Origin: Bacillus sp. 1NLA3E
Lineage (GTDB): Bacteria; Bacillota; Bacilli; Bacillales; Cytobacillaceae
Reading direction: 5' to 3'
NCBI RefSeq assembly: GCF_000242895.2
Contig: NC_021171.1
Coordinates: 1,026,001 to 1,090,000 of the forward strand
Length of the DNA stretch: 64,000 nucleotides
The translations under genes and the position numbers were made by a program. This document shows positions 7,645 through 15,708 of this stretch, piece after piece. Each line of letters begins with the position of its first letter. Position 1 is the stretch's first letter. The notes beneath the pieces were generated by a model. It searched no databases and had not been told where the DNA came from. It saw nothing but the letters and a program-made list of their open reading frames with translations.

Positions 7645-8346
7645 TTATTCTATACTACAGTAAACAGCCGAACAGTTTTCACAGCCGATTTCTTTCTTCA
7701 AATACTGAAGGTCTTGAACTAAGATTTTCCCTTTTTTTACAGAGATAATGTCATGTCGCTTCAAATCATTTAAGATTCTATTTGTACTTTCCCGGGATGT
7801 TCCGCAAAAATTAGCAAGCTCTTGATTTGTTAATGGTAAATCAATAAGGATTCCATCTTGTTTTTCTATTCCATAACTATTGGTCATTCTGATGAGGGTA
7901 GAATATAGTGCCCCTTTTTTACCGTTCAACACAAGGTCACGAAATTTAGTTTGGGTTTTACGAAAATGGTCACTCATCCATTTCATAAATTCAAATGCAA
8001 GGGCACTGTTTTGAAAAATTTCTTTTTCGAGTACAGCTTTCTTAATGGCTGCAACTTTTCCTTCTTCAAGAATCAGAGCACTGAGTAGATATTTAGGTGT
8101 GTCAGTAAACAAAGTTAATTCTCCACATAAATCATTTTCGCCACAGATTCTTAATGAAAGCTCACGTCCATCGGTGGTAATCTTGCTTATTTGAATTTTC
8201 CCTGAAATGACAACATATAGTTCCTCGGCCTGCATCCCTTCTTGGAACAGATAAGTTCCTTTTTTAGTTTGGATGGTACGGTCTGCAAAAAGTAGTAATT
8301 CTTTTATTTGAATGGAATGGGTAGCTTTAACAGAATTAGTCATCAT
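7645..8346 (-). CDS. fnr: Crp/Fnr-family regulator with C-terminal iron-sulfur cysteines (Fnr paralogue 1)
   Basis: A 233-residue regulator. ATG 8346 follows AAGGGTGATA; an adjacent ATG at 8343 is equally possible. Residues about 10-130 form a cyclic-nucleotide-type sensor domain (FQEGMQAEELYVVISGKI), followed by a dimer helix and a Crp-type helix-turn-helix with LTNQELANFCGTSRESTNRIL. The C-terminus carries C-x2-C-x4-C (CENCSAVYC), the arrangement used for the 4Fe-4S cluster of B. subtilis Fnr, rather than the N-terminal cysteines of E. coli Fnr. It is therefore a probable oxygen-sensing activator of the TGTGA-N6-TCACA promoters nearby. A close paralogue lies at 13649-14341. Confidence 0.85.
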   Translation of the reverse strand: MMTNSVKATHSIQIKELLLFADRTIQTKKGTYLFQEGMQAEELYVVISGKIQISKITTDGRELSLRICGENDLCGELTLFTDTPKYLLSALILEEGKVAAIKKAVLEKEIFQNSALAFEFMKWMSDHFRKTQTKFRDLVLNGKKGALYSTLIRMTNSYGIEKQDGILIDLPLTNQELANFCGTSRESTNRILNDLKRHDIISVKKGKILVQDLQYLKKEIGCENCSAVYCSIE

Positions 8347-8491
8347 TATCACCCTTATATAAAGAGATTCACCTAGAAAAAATCGATTATTTTCCCCTAA
8401 TTCTAGCATCGAGATAGTGTAAATGAAAGATTTCCAAGTCGTAATTCGTGTTAATTCAGGTTTTTTTTACTGGAAATTCACAGATTCGACA

Positions 8492-8520
8492 ATTATATTC
8501 AAAATATTAACAGCGTTAAT
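8492..8520 (-). promoter_or_regulatory. Candidate fnr1 promoter with a 15-bp perfect inverted repeat
   Basis: On the minus strand TATAAT occupies 8497-8492. Upstream lies ATTAACAGCGTTAAT (8506-8520), a perfect inverted repeat whose end covers the -35 position. It is not a Fnr box and could be the site of another regulator. The -35 is poor (ATTAAC), consistent with activation or repression through the palindrome. Confidence 0.4.
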
Positions 8521-8585
8521 TGTAATATGAAAACATTTGTCCCTAATGTAATGTAAGAAATATAATATATACGAAACGTTATTTT

Positions 8586-8629
8586 TGTGAGATAATTAAC
8601 AGTCCAATAATCGTTAGCACTGTTACAAT
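8586..8629 (+). promoter_or_regulatory. Fnr-type promoter of moaA
   Basis: TGTGAGATAATTAACA at 8586-8601 matches the Fnr box with one mismatch in the right half-site. TACAAT at 8624-8629 is the -10, ending 35.5 bases from the box centre (8593.5), nearly the same geometry as the promoter at 6337-6379. A start near 8635 agrees with choosing the moaA ATG at 8667 rather than the earlier ones. Confidence 0.65.
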
Positions 8630-8666
8630 ATTTTTAAGGACTTCTATGTATATGGAGTTGAAAAAT

Positions 8667-9683
8667 ATGACCAAACAACAAGTAAAAGATCAATTTGATA
8701 GGCCGCTACGTGATATTCGAATTTCCGTTATCGATCGCTGTAATTTCCGCTGCCAATATTGTATGCCCGCAGAGTTGTTCGGTCCGGATTTTGCCTTTTT
8801 ACCTAGATCAGAGTTGCTGACATACGAGGAGATTAATCGTCTTGCTAGCATCTTTATCAAATTAGGTGTTGAAAAGATTCGCTTAACAGGAGGGGAACCT
8901 CTCCTTCGAAAAGATTTGCCTGTACTGGTTGAAATGCTATCCAATATCGGTGGACTTAAGGATATTGCTTTGACAACGAATGGTGTTTTATTACCCAAGT
9001 ATGCAGTTTTGCTAAAGAAAGCTGGTCTTAAAAGGGTAAATATCAGTTTAGATAGTTTAAATGACGAACTATTTGGTTCGATTAATGGTAGAAATGTTGG
9101 TGTGGGTCCGGTTCTTAAGGGAATTGAGGCTGCTAAAAACGCTGGTCTTGGCGTAAAGATCAACATGGTTGTTAAAAAAGGATTAAACGATTCTGAAATC
9201 ATTCCTATGGCTACATTCTGTAAGGAACAAGGCTTAGAGCTGCGCTTCATTGAATTTATGGATGTTGGTAGCACAAATGGTTGGAAGATGGATGACGTTG
9301 TTACCAAAAAACAAATTTTTGAGATATTAGATGAACATTTTGAGTTTGAACCGTTAGACGCGGCATATTATGGCGAAGTAGCGAAACGGTATCGCTATAA
9401 AGGCACGGACGTTTATGTAGGTTTTATTACTTCTGTTTCTGAGTCCTTCTGCTCAACTTGCACTCGTGCCAGATTATCTGCAAATGGACAAGTTTTCACT
9501 TGTTTATTTAATGGTAACGGTCATGATATTAAAGATTTCATGAGAGCCGGAGTAAGCGATGAGGACTTAGAAGCACGAATCAAGGATATTTGGAATCATC
9601 GTTCTGATCGTTATTCTGATGAACGTACAGAAGAAACGCGAAAATCACGAAAAAAAATCGAAATGTCATATATTGGCGGTTAA
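8667..9683 (+). CDS. moaA: GTP 3',8-cyclase MoaA (molybdenum cofactor step 1)
   Basis: A 338-residue radical SAM enzyme that rearranges GTP to 3',8-cyclo-GTP, the first step of molybdopterin synthesis. The N-terminal cluster motif is C25-x3-C29-x2-C32, with TGGEP of the SAM site near residue 78. The second cluster uses CSTC and a later Cys in QVFTC, and the C-terminus ends in the functional Gly-Gly. ATG 8667 has GGAG nine bases upstream and lies behind the Fnr-type promoter; in-frame ATGs at 8646 and 8652 have poorer context. moaB, moaC, moaD and moaE are not in this window. Confidence 0.92.
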   Translation: MTKQQVKDQFDRPLRDIRISVIDRCNFRCQYCMPAELFGPDFAFLPRSELLTYEEINRLASIFIKLGVEKIRLTGGEPLLRKDLPVLVEMLSNIGGLKDIALTTNGVLLPKYAVLLKKAGLKRVNISLDSLNDELFGSINGRNVGVGPVLKGIEAAKNAGLGVKINMVVKKGLNDSEIIPMATFCKEQGLELRFIEFMDVGSTNGWKMDDVVTKKQIFEILDEHFEFEPLDAAYYGEVAKRYRYKGTDVYVGFITSVSESFCSTCTRARLSANGQVFTCLFNGNGHDIKDFMRAGVSDEDLEARIKDIWNHRSDRYSDERTEETRKSRKKIEMSYIGG

Positions 9684-9698
9684 TTGTTTTTACTTTAA

Positions 9699-9884
9699 GG
9701 TTGTGTTTAAACTCAATGTTGATTTTTTGCACAATGTTGATTGGAGTGGAAGGCACGAAGACTCCTGCGGGAGCAGCGGGACAGGTGAGACCCCACAGGC
9801 GCTTAAGCGCCGAGGAGGCTCACCGCCCGCCCCGCGGAAAGCGAGTGACGGGAACGGAAATCAACATTTTTGTTTAACAGAGCC
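9699..9884 (+). mobile_element. MITE copy A (about 186 bp, GC-rich)
   Basis: Terminal inverted repeats GGTTGTGTTTAAA and TTTAACAGAGCC bound a GC-rich interior. The core runs from TGTTGATTGGAGTGG at 9735 to AATCAACA ending at 9866 and contains the palindrome GGCGCTTAAGCGCC. Flanks TACTTTAA and TATTTTAA are an 8-bp target duplication with one mismatch. Further copies lie at 30192-30372, 34228-34414 and 59494-61376. It encodes nothing convincing. Confidence 0.8.
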
Positions 9885-9910
9885 TATTTTAAAAAAATAT
9901 AGATCAAAAA

Positions 9911-9942
9911 AAAGGGCTGCGAATATGATTCGCAGCCCTTTT
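9911..9942. terminator. Bidirectional terminator between moaA/MITE and ric
   Basis: AAAGGGCTGCGAA at 9911-9923 and TTCGCAGCCCTTT at 9929-9941 form a perfect 13-bp stem with a 5-base loop and A/T runs on both sides. It ends ric on the minus strand just after its stop. Confidence 0.85.
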
Positions 9943-9953
9943 GATAGGTTGAT

Positions 9954-10649
9954 TTACAGGTATCTAGGAAATAAAATATTATTTTCTAAATGAACATGCA
10001 TGAAAGTTTCAGATTCTAGCGTTTCAAGGCGTTTGTAAACAAGAGTATAGGTTCCGCAAGCATCCATTGGAAGGATATAGTCTGAAGTGACTTCACGTAA
10101 TTCTCTTAAGATATTGCCAGCATGATCATGCTCTTTTTCTAGTTCTACTATTTCGTTTATCATCGCTTGGCGCTCTTCACCTTCTGCTTCATCGAGCTTT
10201 AAAAGCATTGGGAAAACGGTCGCTTCCTCTTTTGCAGTATGTTCAAGTAGCTCCTTCTTAAACTCATAAAAGAGTTCATACACTTTAAGGAGTTCTGGGT
10301 GGGAGTCACCATGCACTTTAGCCACTTTTGTTACGTAAGGGCTTAACATGGTAAGTTCTTCTTGTAACGGGCGGTGGTACTGTTCAATTACATGATTTAT
10401 TACGGTGCTAGAATCACTATTTGTCCATACCTCTAAGTCGGTTGGTTCGTTTTGGCTTTTTTCGTAAACTACTGCTAACTCCGCCATTAATGTTTCCATA
10501 TCAATATTAAATTCAGCTGCTGCGTCTAAAATAGGACGATTTCCTCCACAACAGAAATCAATTCGATAACGTTTAAAAAGGTCAGCTGATTTTGGAATCT
10601 CGTTGACAACATCTCTTACTAATGAAGCTTCTGTGAAAGGCATACTCAT
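9954..10649 (-). CDS. scdA: Iron-sulfur cluster repair di-iron protein Ric/ScdA
   Basis: A 231-residue member of the ScdA/YtfE/Ric family, cytosolic hemerythrin-like proteins that repair Fe-S clusters damaged by nitric oxide or oxidants. The N-terminal ScdA domain has the FCCGG motif (Cys33, Cys34). The hemerythrin-like domain from about residue 80 has the iron-ligand pattern H...H...E (EQYHRP, HTAKEEATVFP, KEHDHAG, HVHLENNILFP). GGGGGAACC precedes the ATG at 10649. It has its own Fnr-type promoter, fitting a role in nitrosative stress during nitrate or nitrite respiration. A terminator lies just beyond the stop. Confidence 0.9.
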   Translation of the reverse strand: MSMPFTEASLVRDVVNEIPKSADLFKRYRIDFCCGGNRPILDAAAEFNIDMETLMAELAVVYEKSQNEPTDLEVWTNSDSSTVINHVIEQYHRPLQEELTMLSPYVTKVAKVHGDSHPELLKVYELFYEFKKELLEHTAKEEATVFPMLLKLDEAEGEERQAMINEIVELEKEHDHAGNILRELREVTSDYILPMDACGTYTLVYKRLETLESETFMHVHLENNILFPRYL

Positions 10650-10702
10650 TATTGGTTCCCCCTTATTTGTTCCATCGGTTTAATGTTTTTATTTCTATCA
10701 TT

Positions 10703-10745
10703 AGCATAAAGGAAACGAAGAAGTGAGTTGGTGACATAAATCACA
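10703..10745 (-). promoter_or_regulatory. Fnr-type promoter of ric/scdA
   Basis: GGTGACATAAATCACA at 10730-10745 matches TGTGA-N6-TCACA with one mismatch. On the minus strand a weak -10, TATGCT, occupies 10708-10703. Its end is 34.5 bases from the box centre (10737.5), identical to the spacing at 6337-6379 and 12789-12831. The box is about 80 bases upstream of the ric start codon. Confidence 0.65.
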
Positions 10746-10835
10746 CTCAAAGAGTGTTTTAAAAAACATGTGGCGATATGAAAAAAATTTGAAGGTTATC
10801 ACGTTAAGATTTAGAGGTTTGTGATGTTTTTTATG

Positions 10836-10863
10836 TTGCAGTCAATTTGGATAAGATTATAAT
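10836..10863 (+). promoter_or_regulatory. Probable sigma-A promoter of moeA-mobB
   Basis: TTGCAG at 10836-10841 and TATAAT at 10858-10863 are 16 bases apart, 75 bases upstream of the moeA start. No good Fnr box sits at the activating position, so moeA-mobB appear to have a housekeeping promoter, unlike moaA. Confidence 0.5.
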
Positions 10864-10937
10864 GAAAAGGCAGATTGAGTAATACAAGCTTTTTTTGATA
10901 CATAATAGTGAACTCTCATACATAGGAGCTGAAATGA

Positions 10938-12203
10938 ATGTTAGATAGACGAATCCCGATTCCAATTGCGGAAGCGGTTAAGCTAGTGATGAATTTTAAT
11001 ATTAAAGGTAAAACAGAATACGTTTCGATTTTTGAAAGTCATAATCGCTATTTATCGGAAGATTTAACAGCAACAACCGATGTTCCGCATTTTGATCGCG
11101 CACCATATGATGGTTTTGCCATTCGCTCTGAGGATTCAAAAGAAGCCTCCTTAACGAATCCGGTTGAATTTGAGGTCATCGATCATATTGGGGCAGGGAG
11201 TATATCCTCTATGCATGTAGGGCCATTCCAAGCTGTCAGAATAATGACTGGAGCACAGATGCCTGCTGACTGTGATGCGGTGGTAATGTTAGAGCTTGCA
11301 AAGGACATTGAGCGGGAAGAGAAAAAATTTATGTCTGTTAAGCGTTCATATAAAAAAGGTGATAATGTATCTTACCGGGGGGAAGATGCCAAGGAGGGTG
11401 AGGTCCTCGTTAAAAAAGGAACTCTCATCAATCCAGGGATACAAGCGATGCTTGCCACTTTTGGATATGCAAAAGTTCCAGTTGCCAAAAAGCCTGTCAT
11501 TGGACTGTTTGCGACAGGTACAGAGTTACTTGAAGTGGATGAGCCCTTAGTTCCTGGTAAGATTCGTAATAGTAATTCTTTTATGATTTCAGCACAAATT
11601 GACCGATCAGGGGCTGAAGTGGCTTATTTTGGAAAACTCCCTGATGATTTTGATACATGTTTTAATGCCGTTTCGGAAGCTTTAAATAAAGTGGATATGC
11701 TAATGACAACCGGTGGAGTTTCCGTCGGCGATTTCGATTTTATGCCAGCCATTTATGAAAAATTAGGTGCCGAGGTTCTCTTCAACAAGGTAGCGATGAG
11801 ACCTGGAAGTGTGACAACAGTGGCCCAATTTAATGGGAAGCTTCTATTTGGACTATCTGGTAACCCATCTGCTTGTTATGTCGGTTTTGAATTATTTGCT
11901 CGTCCGATCGTTCGCACGATGTTATGCTCAGAAAAACCACATCTTCGCAAAGAAATGGCCATTTTAGAGGCGGATTTTCCAAAAGCAAATCCATTTACGC
12001 GCTTTGTTAGAAGTGCCGTAACGATCAAAAATGGTCGTTTAACAGTCGTACCGAGCGGTTTAGATAAATCAAATATTGTGATGAGTCTAGCGGGAGCTAA
12101 TTCATTAATGATCTTACCGGGGGGAACGAGGGGTTATGAGGCCGGCACAGAAGTGGAGGTCTTATTTCTTGAAGACACAATCGGAAGTAAATGGCCATGG
12201 TAA
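10938..12203 (+). CDS. moeA: Molybdopterin molybdenumtransferase MoeA
   Basis: A 421-residue MoeA, which inserts molybdate into adenylylated molybdopterin. Family motifs are visible in order: VPHFDRAPYDGFAIR near residue 44, the MTGAQMP region near 100, TTGGVSVGDFDF near 258, and GLSGNPSACYVGFELF near 307. Length is normal. ATG 10938 follows AGGAGCT; the ATG at 10934 leads straight to a stop. The gene overlaps mobB by 35 bases. Together with moaA these supply cofactor for enzymes such as nitrate reductase, although no molybdoenzyme gene lies inside the window. Confidence 0.93.
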   Translation: MLDRRIPIPIAEAVKLVMNFNIKGKTEYVSIFESHNRYLSEDLTATTDVPHFDRAPYDGFAIRSEDSKEASLTNPVEFEVIDHIGAGSISSMHVGPFQAVRIMTGAQMPADCDAVVMLELAKDIEREEKKFMSVKRSYKKGDNVSYRGEDAKEGEVLVKKGTLINPGIQAMLATFGYAKVPVAKKPVIGLFATGTELLEVDEPLVPGKIRNSNSFMISAQIDRSGAEVAYFGKLPDDFDTCFNAVSEALNKVDMLMTTGGVSVGDFDFMPAIYEKLGAEVLFNKVAMRPGSVTTVAQFNGKLLFGLSGNPSACYVGFELFARPIVRTMLCSEKPHLRKEMAILEADFPKANPFTRFVRSAVTIKNGRLTVVPSGLDKSNIVMSLAGANSLMILPGGTRGYEAGTEVEVLFLEDTIGSKWPW

Positions 12204-12735
12204 TCCAGTCATTTTCCAAGTTGTAGGTTATTCAAACAGTGGAAAAACGACTTTTCTGACCAAGCTTATAGAGAAATTATCTTCTGAAAAATGGAAGGTT
12301 GTCACGATAAAACACCATGGGCATGGAGGTCAGCCTGATTTATTAACTGGGAAAGATTCCAGTCGGCATATTAACGCGGGTGCCGTAGCATCCATTGTTG
12401 AGGGAGAAGGGCGTGTGATTCTACATGCTGAGCAACCATTTTGGCCCCTTGAAGAACAAATTGGACTTCTTTCCTCATTCGGGCCCGACTTTATTTTAAT
12501 TGAAGGTTATAAGCATGCTGATTTTCCCAAGGTGTTGTTGCTACGAGATCCAAAGGACCATGAACTTGTGGATAAAATCAACAATGTTGTGGTGGCCTAT
12601 TATTGGGATTCAGCAATTATCCCAGATCTAAAAAGAAATATTCCATATTTCCATATTAATGATGAAAAAGGTCAAAAGTGGTTGCTGGAGTATTTAACAA
12701 TTTCCTTATCAAAAACAAAAAATCAATCAAAGTGA
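12169..12735 (+). CDS. mobB: Molybdopterin-guanine dinucleotide biosynthesis protein MobB
   Basis: A 188-residue P-loop GTPase that assists formation of the guanine-dinucleotide form of the Mo cofactor. GYSNSGKTT near the start is the Walker A loop, followed by TIKHHGHGG and LIEGYK. I choose TTG 12169 because GGAGG at 12155-12159 is nine bases upstream. This start lies within the last 35 bases of moeA in another frame and implies translational coupling. The in-frame ATG at 12136 has no ribosome site. MobA is not in the window. Confidence 0.87.
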   Translation: MKTQSEVNGHGNPVIFQVVGYSNSGKTTFLTKLIEKLSSEKWKVVTIKHHGHGGQPDLLTGKDSSRHINAGAVASIVEGEGRVILHAEQPFWPLEEQIGLLSSFGPDFILIEGYKHADFPKVLLLRDPKDHELVDKINNVVVAYYWDSAIIPDLKRNIPYFHINDEKGQKWLLEYLTISLSKTKNQSK

Positions 12736-12744
12736 ATTATTACA

Positions 12745-12780
12745 AAATGAAGGCGATGTAGGATTTTGCCTTCATTTTTT
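12745..12780 (+). terminator. Terminator after moeA-mobB
   Basis: AAATGAAGGC at 12745-12754 pairs with GCCTTCATTT at 12768-12777, followed by T residues. It lies 10 bases after the mobB stop. Confidence 0.85.
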
Positions 12781-12788
12781 TATTTTGG

Positions 12789-12831
12789 TGTGACGAGGTT
12801 CACTTATTGAAAATGGGTATTTTCATATAGT
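12789..12831 (+). promoter_or_regulatory. Fnr-type promoter of ywiC
   Basis: TGTGACGAGGTTCACT at 12789-12804 is a one-mismatch Fnr box with the same half-sites as the box at 6337-6352. TATAGT at 12826-12831 is the -10, ending exactly 34.5 bases from the box centre. There is no good -35, as expected for class II activation. Confidence 0.75.
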
Positions 12832-12861
12832 TAAGTCAGGAAAGATGAAGGAGTGGGTAAC

Positions 12862-13581
12862 ATGCAGTTATTTTTACCAAAGCAGCATGGTGCATGGGCA
12901 ATGTTGATTATTCCATTTTGGCTTGGTGTAGCGGCAACCGGTTTTTTATGGCAACATATTCCTTTCTTTTTTGGTTGGTTGTTTTTATATCTGGCCACGT
13001 ATCCATTGCTCTTGTTATTTAAAAAGAAAAGGATTCCCTTTTATACAAAATGGGCTGTTATTTATATAGTTCCTGCCATTCTTTTATTACTTATTGTCTT
13101 GTATTCAAGACCAGCCATGATTTATTTTGGTCTGCTAATGATTCCGTTTTTTATGGTTAATGCCTATTTTTCGAGCAAAAATCAGGATCGGGCCTTTTTA
13201 AATGATGTAAGTGCCATCCTTGTTTTTTCAATAGCTGGGTTAGCAAGTAGTTATTTTTACGCTGGAAGTATTAGTAAAGATACGATTCTTGTATTTGCGG
13301 CATCGGTGTTATTTTTCACCGGGTGCACCTTTTATGTAAAAACGATGATCCGAGAAAAGAAAAATCAAGCCTTCAAATGGATTTCCTGGATCTTTCATAT
13401 TGTCGTGCCATTGCTATGGGTACTACTTGGTGAATGGGTAGTGGCAATCGCCTTTATCCCTAGCTTATTTCGAGCCCTCTATATGTATGGAAAACCATAC
13501 TCTGCAAAGCAAGTCGGGATATATGAAATCGTGAATGCCGCCATTTTCTTTATGGTAATTGTTGTCGCCATTCTTCTCTAA
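12862..13581 (+). CDS. ywiC: YwiC-family membrane protein
   Basis: A 239-residue, highly hydrophobic protein with about eight membrane segments. It begins MQLFLPKQHGAWAML; the KQHGAWAM motif near the start is characteristic of the YwiC-like family. ATG 12862 has AAGGAG eight bases upstream; GTG 12853 would overlap that site. In B. subtilis ywiC lies beside narK-fnr and the nar genes. Here too it neighbours a fnr gene and carries a Fnr box, so a role in anaerobic or nitrate-dependent physiology is likely, although no biochemical function is known. Confidence 0.85.
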   Translation: MQLFLPKQHGAWAMLIIPFWLGVAATGFLWQHIPFFFGWLFLYLATYPLLLLFKKKRIPFYTKWAVIYIVPAILLLLIVLYSRPAMIYFGLLMIPFFMVNAYFSSKNQDRAFLNDVSAILVFSIAGLASSYFYAGSISKDTILVFAASVLFFTGCTFYVKTMIREKKNQAFKWISWIFHIVVPLLWVLLGEWVVAIAFIPSLFRALYMYGKPYSAKQVGIYEIVNAAIFFMVIVVAILL

Positions 13582-13605
13582 GTGAATAAATAATCTAATG
13601 TATAC

Positions 13606-13646
13606 AACAAAGGAGGATGAACGCTTGGTTCATCCTCCTTTGTTAT
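13606..13646. terminator. Bidirectional terminator between ywiC and fnr2
   Basis: AACAAAGGAGGATGAAC at 13606-13622 and its complement at 13628-13644 form a perfect 17-bp stem with loop GCTTG. It separates the convergent ywiC and fnr2 genes. Confidence 0.9.
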
Positions 13647-13648
13647 AA

Positions 13649-14341
13649 TTACGAAATGTTACAAATTTCGATTGGGCAATTTTCGCAATCAATTTCTCCT
13701 TTTAAATAGTTCAAATCGAAAATCGTAATCAGCCCTTTTTCAACAGAAATAATTCGATTTTTCCTAAGTTCACTTAACAAGCGATTGACTACCTCACGGG
13801 ATGTAGCACAAAAGTTAGCTAATTCTTGATTAGTTAAAGGAATATTAATGGTAATACCGTCCGAGTTTTTGTTACCGTAGGTGTTGGCAAGGCGGATTAA
13901 GGTTGAGTACATGGCCCCTTTTTTACCATGTAAAATTAAATCACGAAATTTTGTTTGTGTTTTTTGATGTTGAAGGCTCATCCATTTAATAAATTCAAGG
14001 GCAAGATTGTGGTTTTTTGAAAGATTTTCCTCTAATTGATCCTTAGATATGACCGCAACCTCTCCTTGTTCGATTACTTTTCCATTCAACAAATACCGTT
14101 GAGTTGAATTAAATAAAGCGAGCTCTCCGACTAAATCACCTTTTGAACACATGCGTAAAGTAAGCTCACGACCGTCAGGAATAACCTTACTAACTTGAAC
14201 CAAACCACTTTGAACAATGTAAAGCTCATTTGTGAAGGAGTCCTCTTGAAAAAGTAGCGACCCTTTTTCCATTCTTTGTATATGATGTATAGATTGAAAC
14301 AATTCTGTTAGACCTGCGGACATATCTAAAATTGTTTGCAT
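13649..14341 (-). CDS. Crp/Fnr-family regulator with C-terminal iron-sulfur cysteines (Fnr paralogue 2)
   Basis: A 230-residue paralogue of the regulator at 7645-8346, with the same plan: sensor domain (FQEDSFTNELYIVQSGLV), long dimer helix, helix-turn-helix LTNQELANFCATSREVVNRLL, and C-terminal C-x2-C-x4-C (CENCPIEIC). ATG 14341 has AAGGTGG upstream; the open frame extends back to 14440 without a ribosome site. The recognition helix differs from paralogue 1 (EVVNR against ESTNR), so the two may differ in preferred sites or partners. It stands divergently from argC, behind its own promoter and a leader of about 150 bases. Confidence 0.85.
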   Translation of the reverse strand: MQTILDMSAGLTELFQSIHHIQRMEKGSLLFQEDSFTNELYIVQSGLVQVSKVIPDGRELTLRMCSKGDLVGELALFNSTQRYLLNGKVIEQGEVAVISKDQLEENLSKNHNLALEFIKWMSLQHQKTQTKFRDLILHGKKGAMYSTLIRLANTYGNKNSDGITINIPLTNQELANFCATSREVVNRLLSELRKNRIISVEKGLITIFDLNYLKGEIDCENCPIEICNIS

Positions 14342-14495
14342 GTAATGACCACCTTTTAAATGCGAATTAAATCGCGATTCAACTACTTGTTGTATGGCAG
14401 GAATTCTTTTATACCCAAATAGTAATGAACGTAGCTGCAACAGGAGACTTTTACAGATTACAATTCATAAAAAAATTTTGTGCTATTTTAACATA

Positions 14496-14525
14496 ATTAT
14501 ATTGTAAACGGTAATAAATAATCAA
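14496..14525 (-). promoter_or_regulatory. Probable sigma-A promoter of fnr2
   Basis: On the minus strand TTGATT (14525-14520) and TATAAT (14501-14496) are 18 bases apart. The predicted leader before the fnr2 ATG is close to 150 bases. No Fnr box sits at the class II position. Confidence 0.55.
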
Positions 14526-14562
14526 TCTATCTGATATACGTTCACACAATATTAAAAAGTTA

Positions 14563-14591
14563 TTGATTTTATCTTGTTAAGTTTTTATAAT
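14563..14591 (+). promoter_or_regulatory. Sigma-A promoter of the arginine operon
   Basis: TTGATT at 14563-14568 and TATAAT at 14586-14591 are separated by exactly 17 bases. They drive argC, whose ATG is 68 bases beyond the -10. Confidence 0.7.
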
Positions 14592-14623
14592 AGTAGAATC
14601 AATAACTTATAATTATAAAAAGA

Positions 14624-14641
14624 TATGATTATTTATGCATG
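14624..14641 (+). promoter_or_regulatory. ARG-box-like operator for ArgR/AhrC
   Basis: TATGATTATTTATGCATG agrees with the TGAAT-N4-ATTCA ARG-box core at all but one base of each half-site. It lies about 30 bases downstream of the argC -10, between start site and ribosome site. Arginine-dependent repression by AhrC is the expected control. Confidence 0.5.
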
Positions 14642-14658
14642 ATTTTAGGAGGAGTAAA

Positions 14659-15693
14659 ATGAATGTATCTATTATAGGGGCAACAGGATATGGCGGTGGT
14701 GAACTGTTTCGTCTATTGTATCAACATCCTGTATTCAATATACATTCAGTTCATACGACACGAGACGAAATTCCATTAGTTGAGGAATTTCCCAACCTTA
14801 ATGGACTAACAGATATAACACTGAAAAATATTGACCCTGAAGACATTGCCAAGCATTCAGACATTGTGTTTCTTGCAACTCCATCTGGAGTTTCTAGCAA
14901 ACTTGTTTCAGCCTTTGTGGAAACAGGGATTCAAATTATTGATTTATCTGGAGATTTGAGGTTAACTGATGGTGATGAATACCGAAAATGGTATAAACAC
15001 GAGCCTGTAAATGATGACTTACTTTCTAAAGCAGTGTACGGTTTAACTGAATGGAATAGGTCAAAAATAAAGGAAACTAGATTATTATCAAATCCAGGTT
15101 GTTTTCCAACAGCAACTTTACTTGGTCTTGCACCTGCTGTACAGGAAAATATCATTGATCCAAACATAATTATCATTGATGCAAAATCTGGTGCTTCAGG
15201 AGCGGGTAGATCGGCTTCGAAGAATCTTTTATTCTCAGAAATTAATGAAAATCTAAAAATTTATAAAGTGAATCAACACCAGCATATCCCTGAAATAGAG
15301 CAGCAATTAAAGGAATGGAATCATTCTGTAGCACCTATTAGTTTTAGTACTCACTTGTTACCGATTACAAGGGGGATTATGTCAACGATTTACGTAAAAC
15401 TAACTAAAGCGATAAGTACTGAAAATGTTATTGAAATATATCAAGAGATATATAAGGATAGTCCATTTGTAAGAGTAAGGCCAAAAGGGAATTTCCCGGC
15501 GATAAATGATGTGAGCGGTTCAAATTATTGTGATATTGGTTTAGATGTAGATGAACGAACTGGTAGATTAACAATTGTATCAGTGATAGATAATTTGATT
15601 AAAGGTGCAGCGGGCCAGGCGATTCAAAACGCAAATTTAATGAACGGATTAGATGAGAGAATGGGATTAGAGTTTATCCCCTTGTTCCCTTAA
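14659..15693 (+). CDS. argC: N-acetyl-gamma-glutamyl-phosphate reductase ArgC
   Basis: A 344-residue NADPH-dependent reductase converting N-acetylglutamyl phosphate to the semialdehyde. GATGYGGGELFRLL at residues 7-20 is the nucleotide-binding loop. SNPGCFPTA holds the catalytic Cys near residue 145, and KSGASGAGR is the typical loop after it. ATG 14659 follows AGGAGGAG; the upstream ATG at 14635 would include that site in the gene. First gene of the arginine operon, 15 bases ahead of argJ. Confidence 0.95.
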   Translation: MNVSIIGATGYGGGELFRLLYQHPVFNIHSVHTTRDEIPLVEEFPNLNGLTDITLKNIDPEDIAKHSDIVFLATPSGVSSKLVSAFVETGIQIIDLSGDLRLTDGDEYRKWYKHEPVNDDLLSKAVYGLTEWNRSKIKETRLLSNPGCFPTATLLGLAPAVQENIIDPNIIIIDAKSGASGAGRSASKNLLFSEINENLKIYKVNQHQHIPEIEQQLKEWNHSVAPISFSTHLLPITRGIMSTIYVKLTKAISTENVIEIYQEIYKDSPFVRVRPKGNFPAINDVSGSNYCDIGLDVDERTGRLTIVSVIDNLIKGAAGQAIQNANLMNGLDERMGLEFIPLFP

Positions 15694-15708
15694 GGAGGAG
15701 TAACACAA

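Noticed and set aside
8690-9307. 205-residue minus-strand frame opposite moaA
   Set aside because: It lies wholly within moaA, has no ribosome site or family pattern, and is the mirror of a conserved gene.
9619-9993. 124-residue frame running from the end of moaA through the MITE
   Set aside because: It only reads through MITE copy A; the same GC-rich frame recurs at the other copies, so it reflects the repeat and not a gene.
14535-14550. Fnr box near the fnr2-argC divergent region
   Set aside because: Only one half-site (TCACA) is present; the other half and the spacing to a -10 do not fit.
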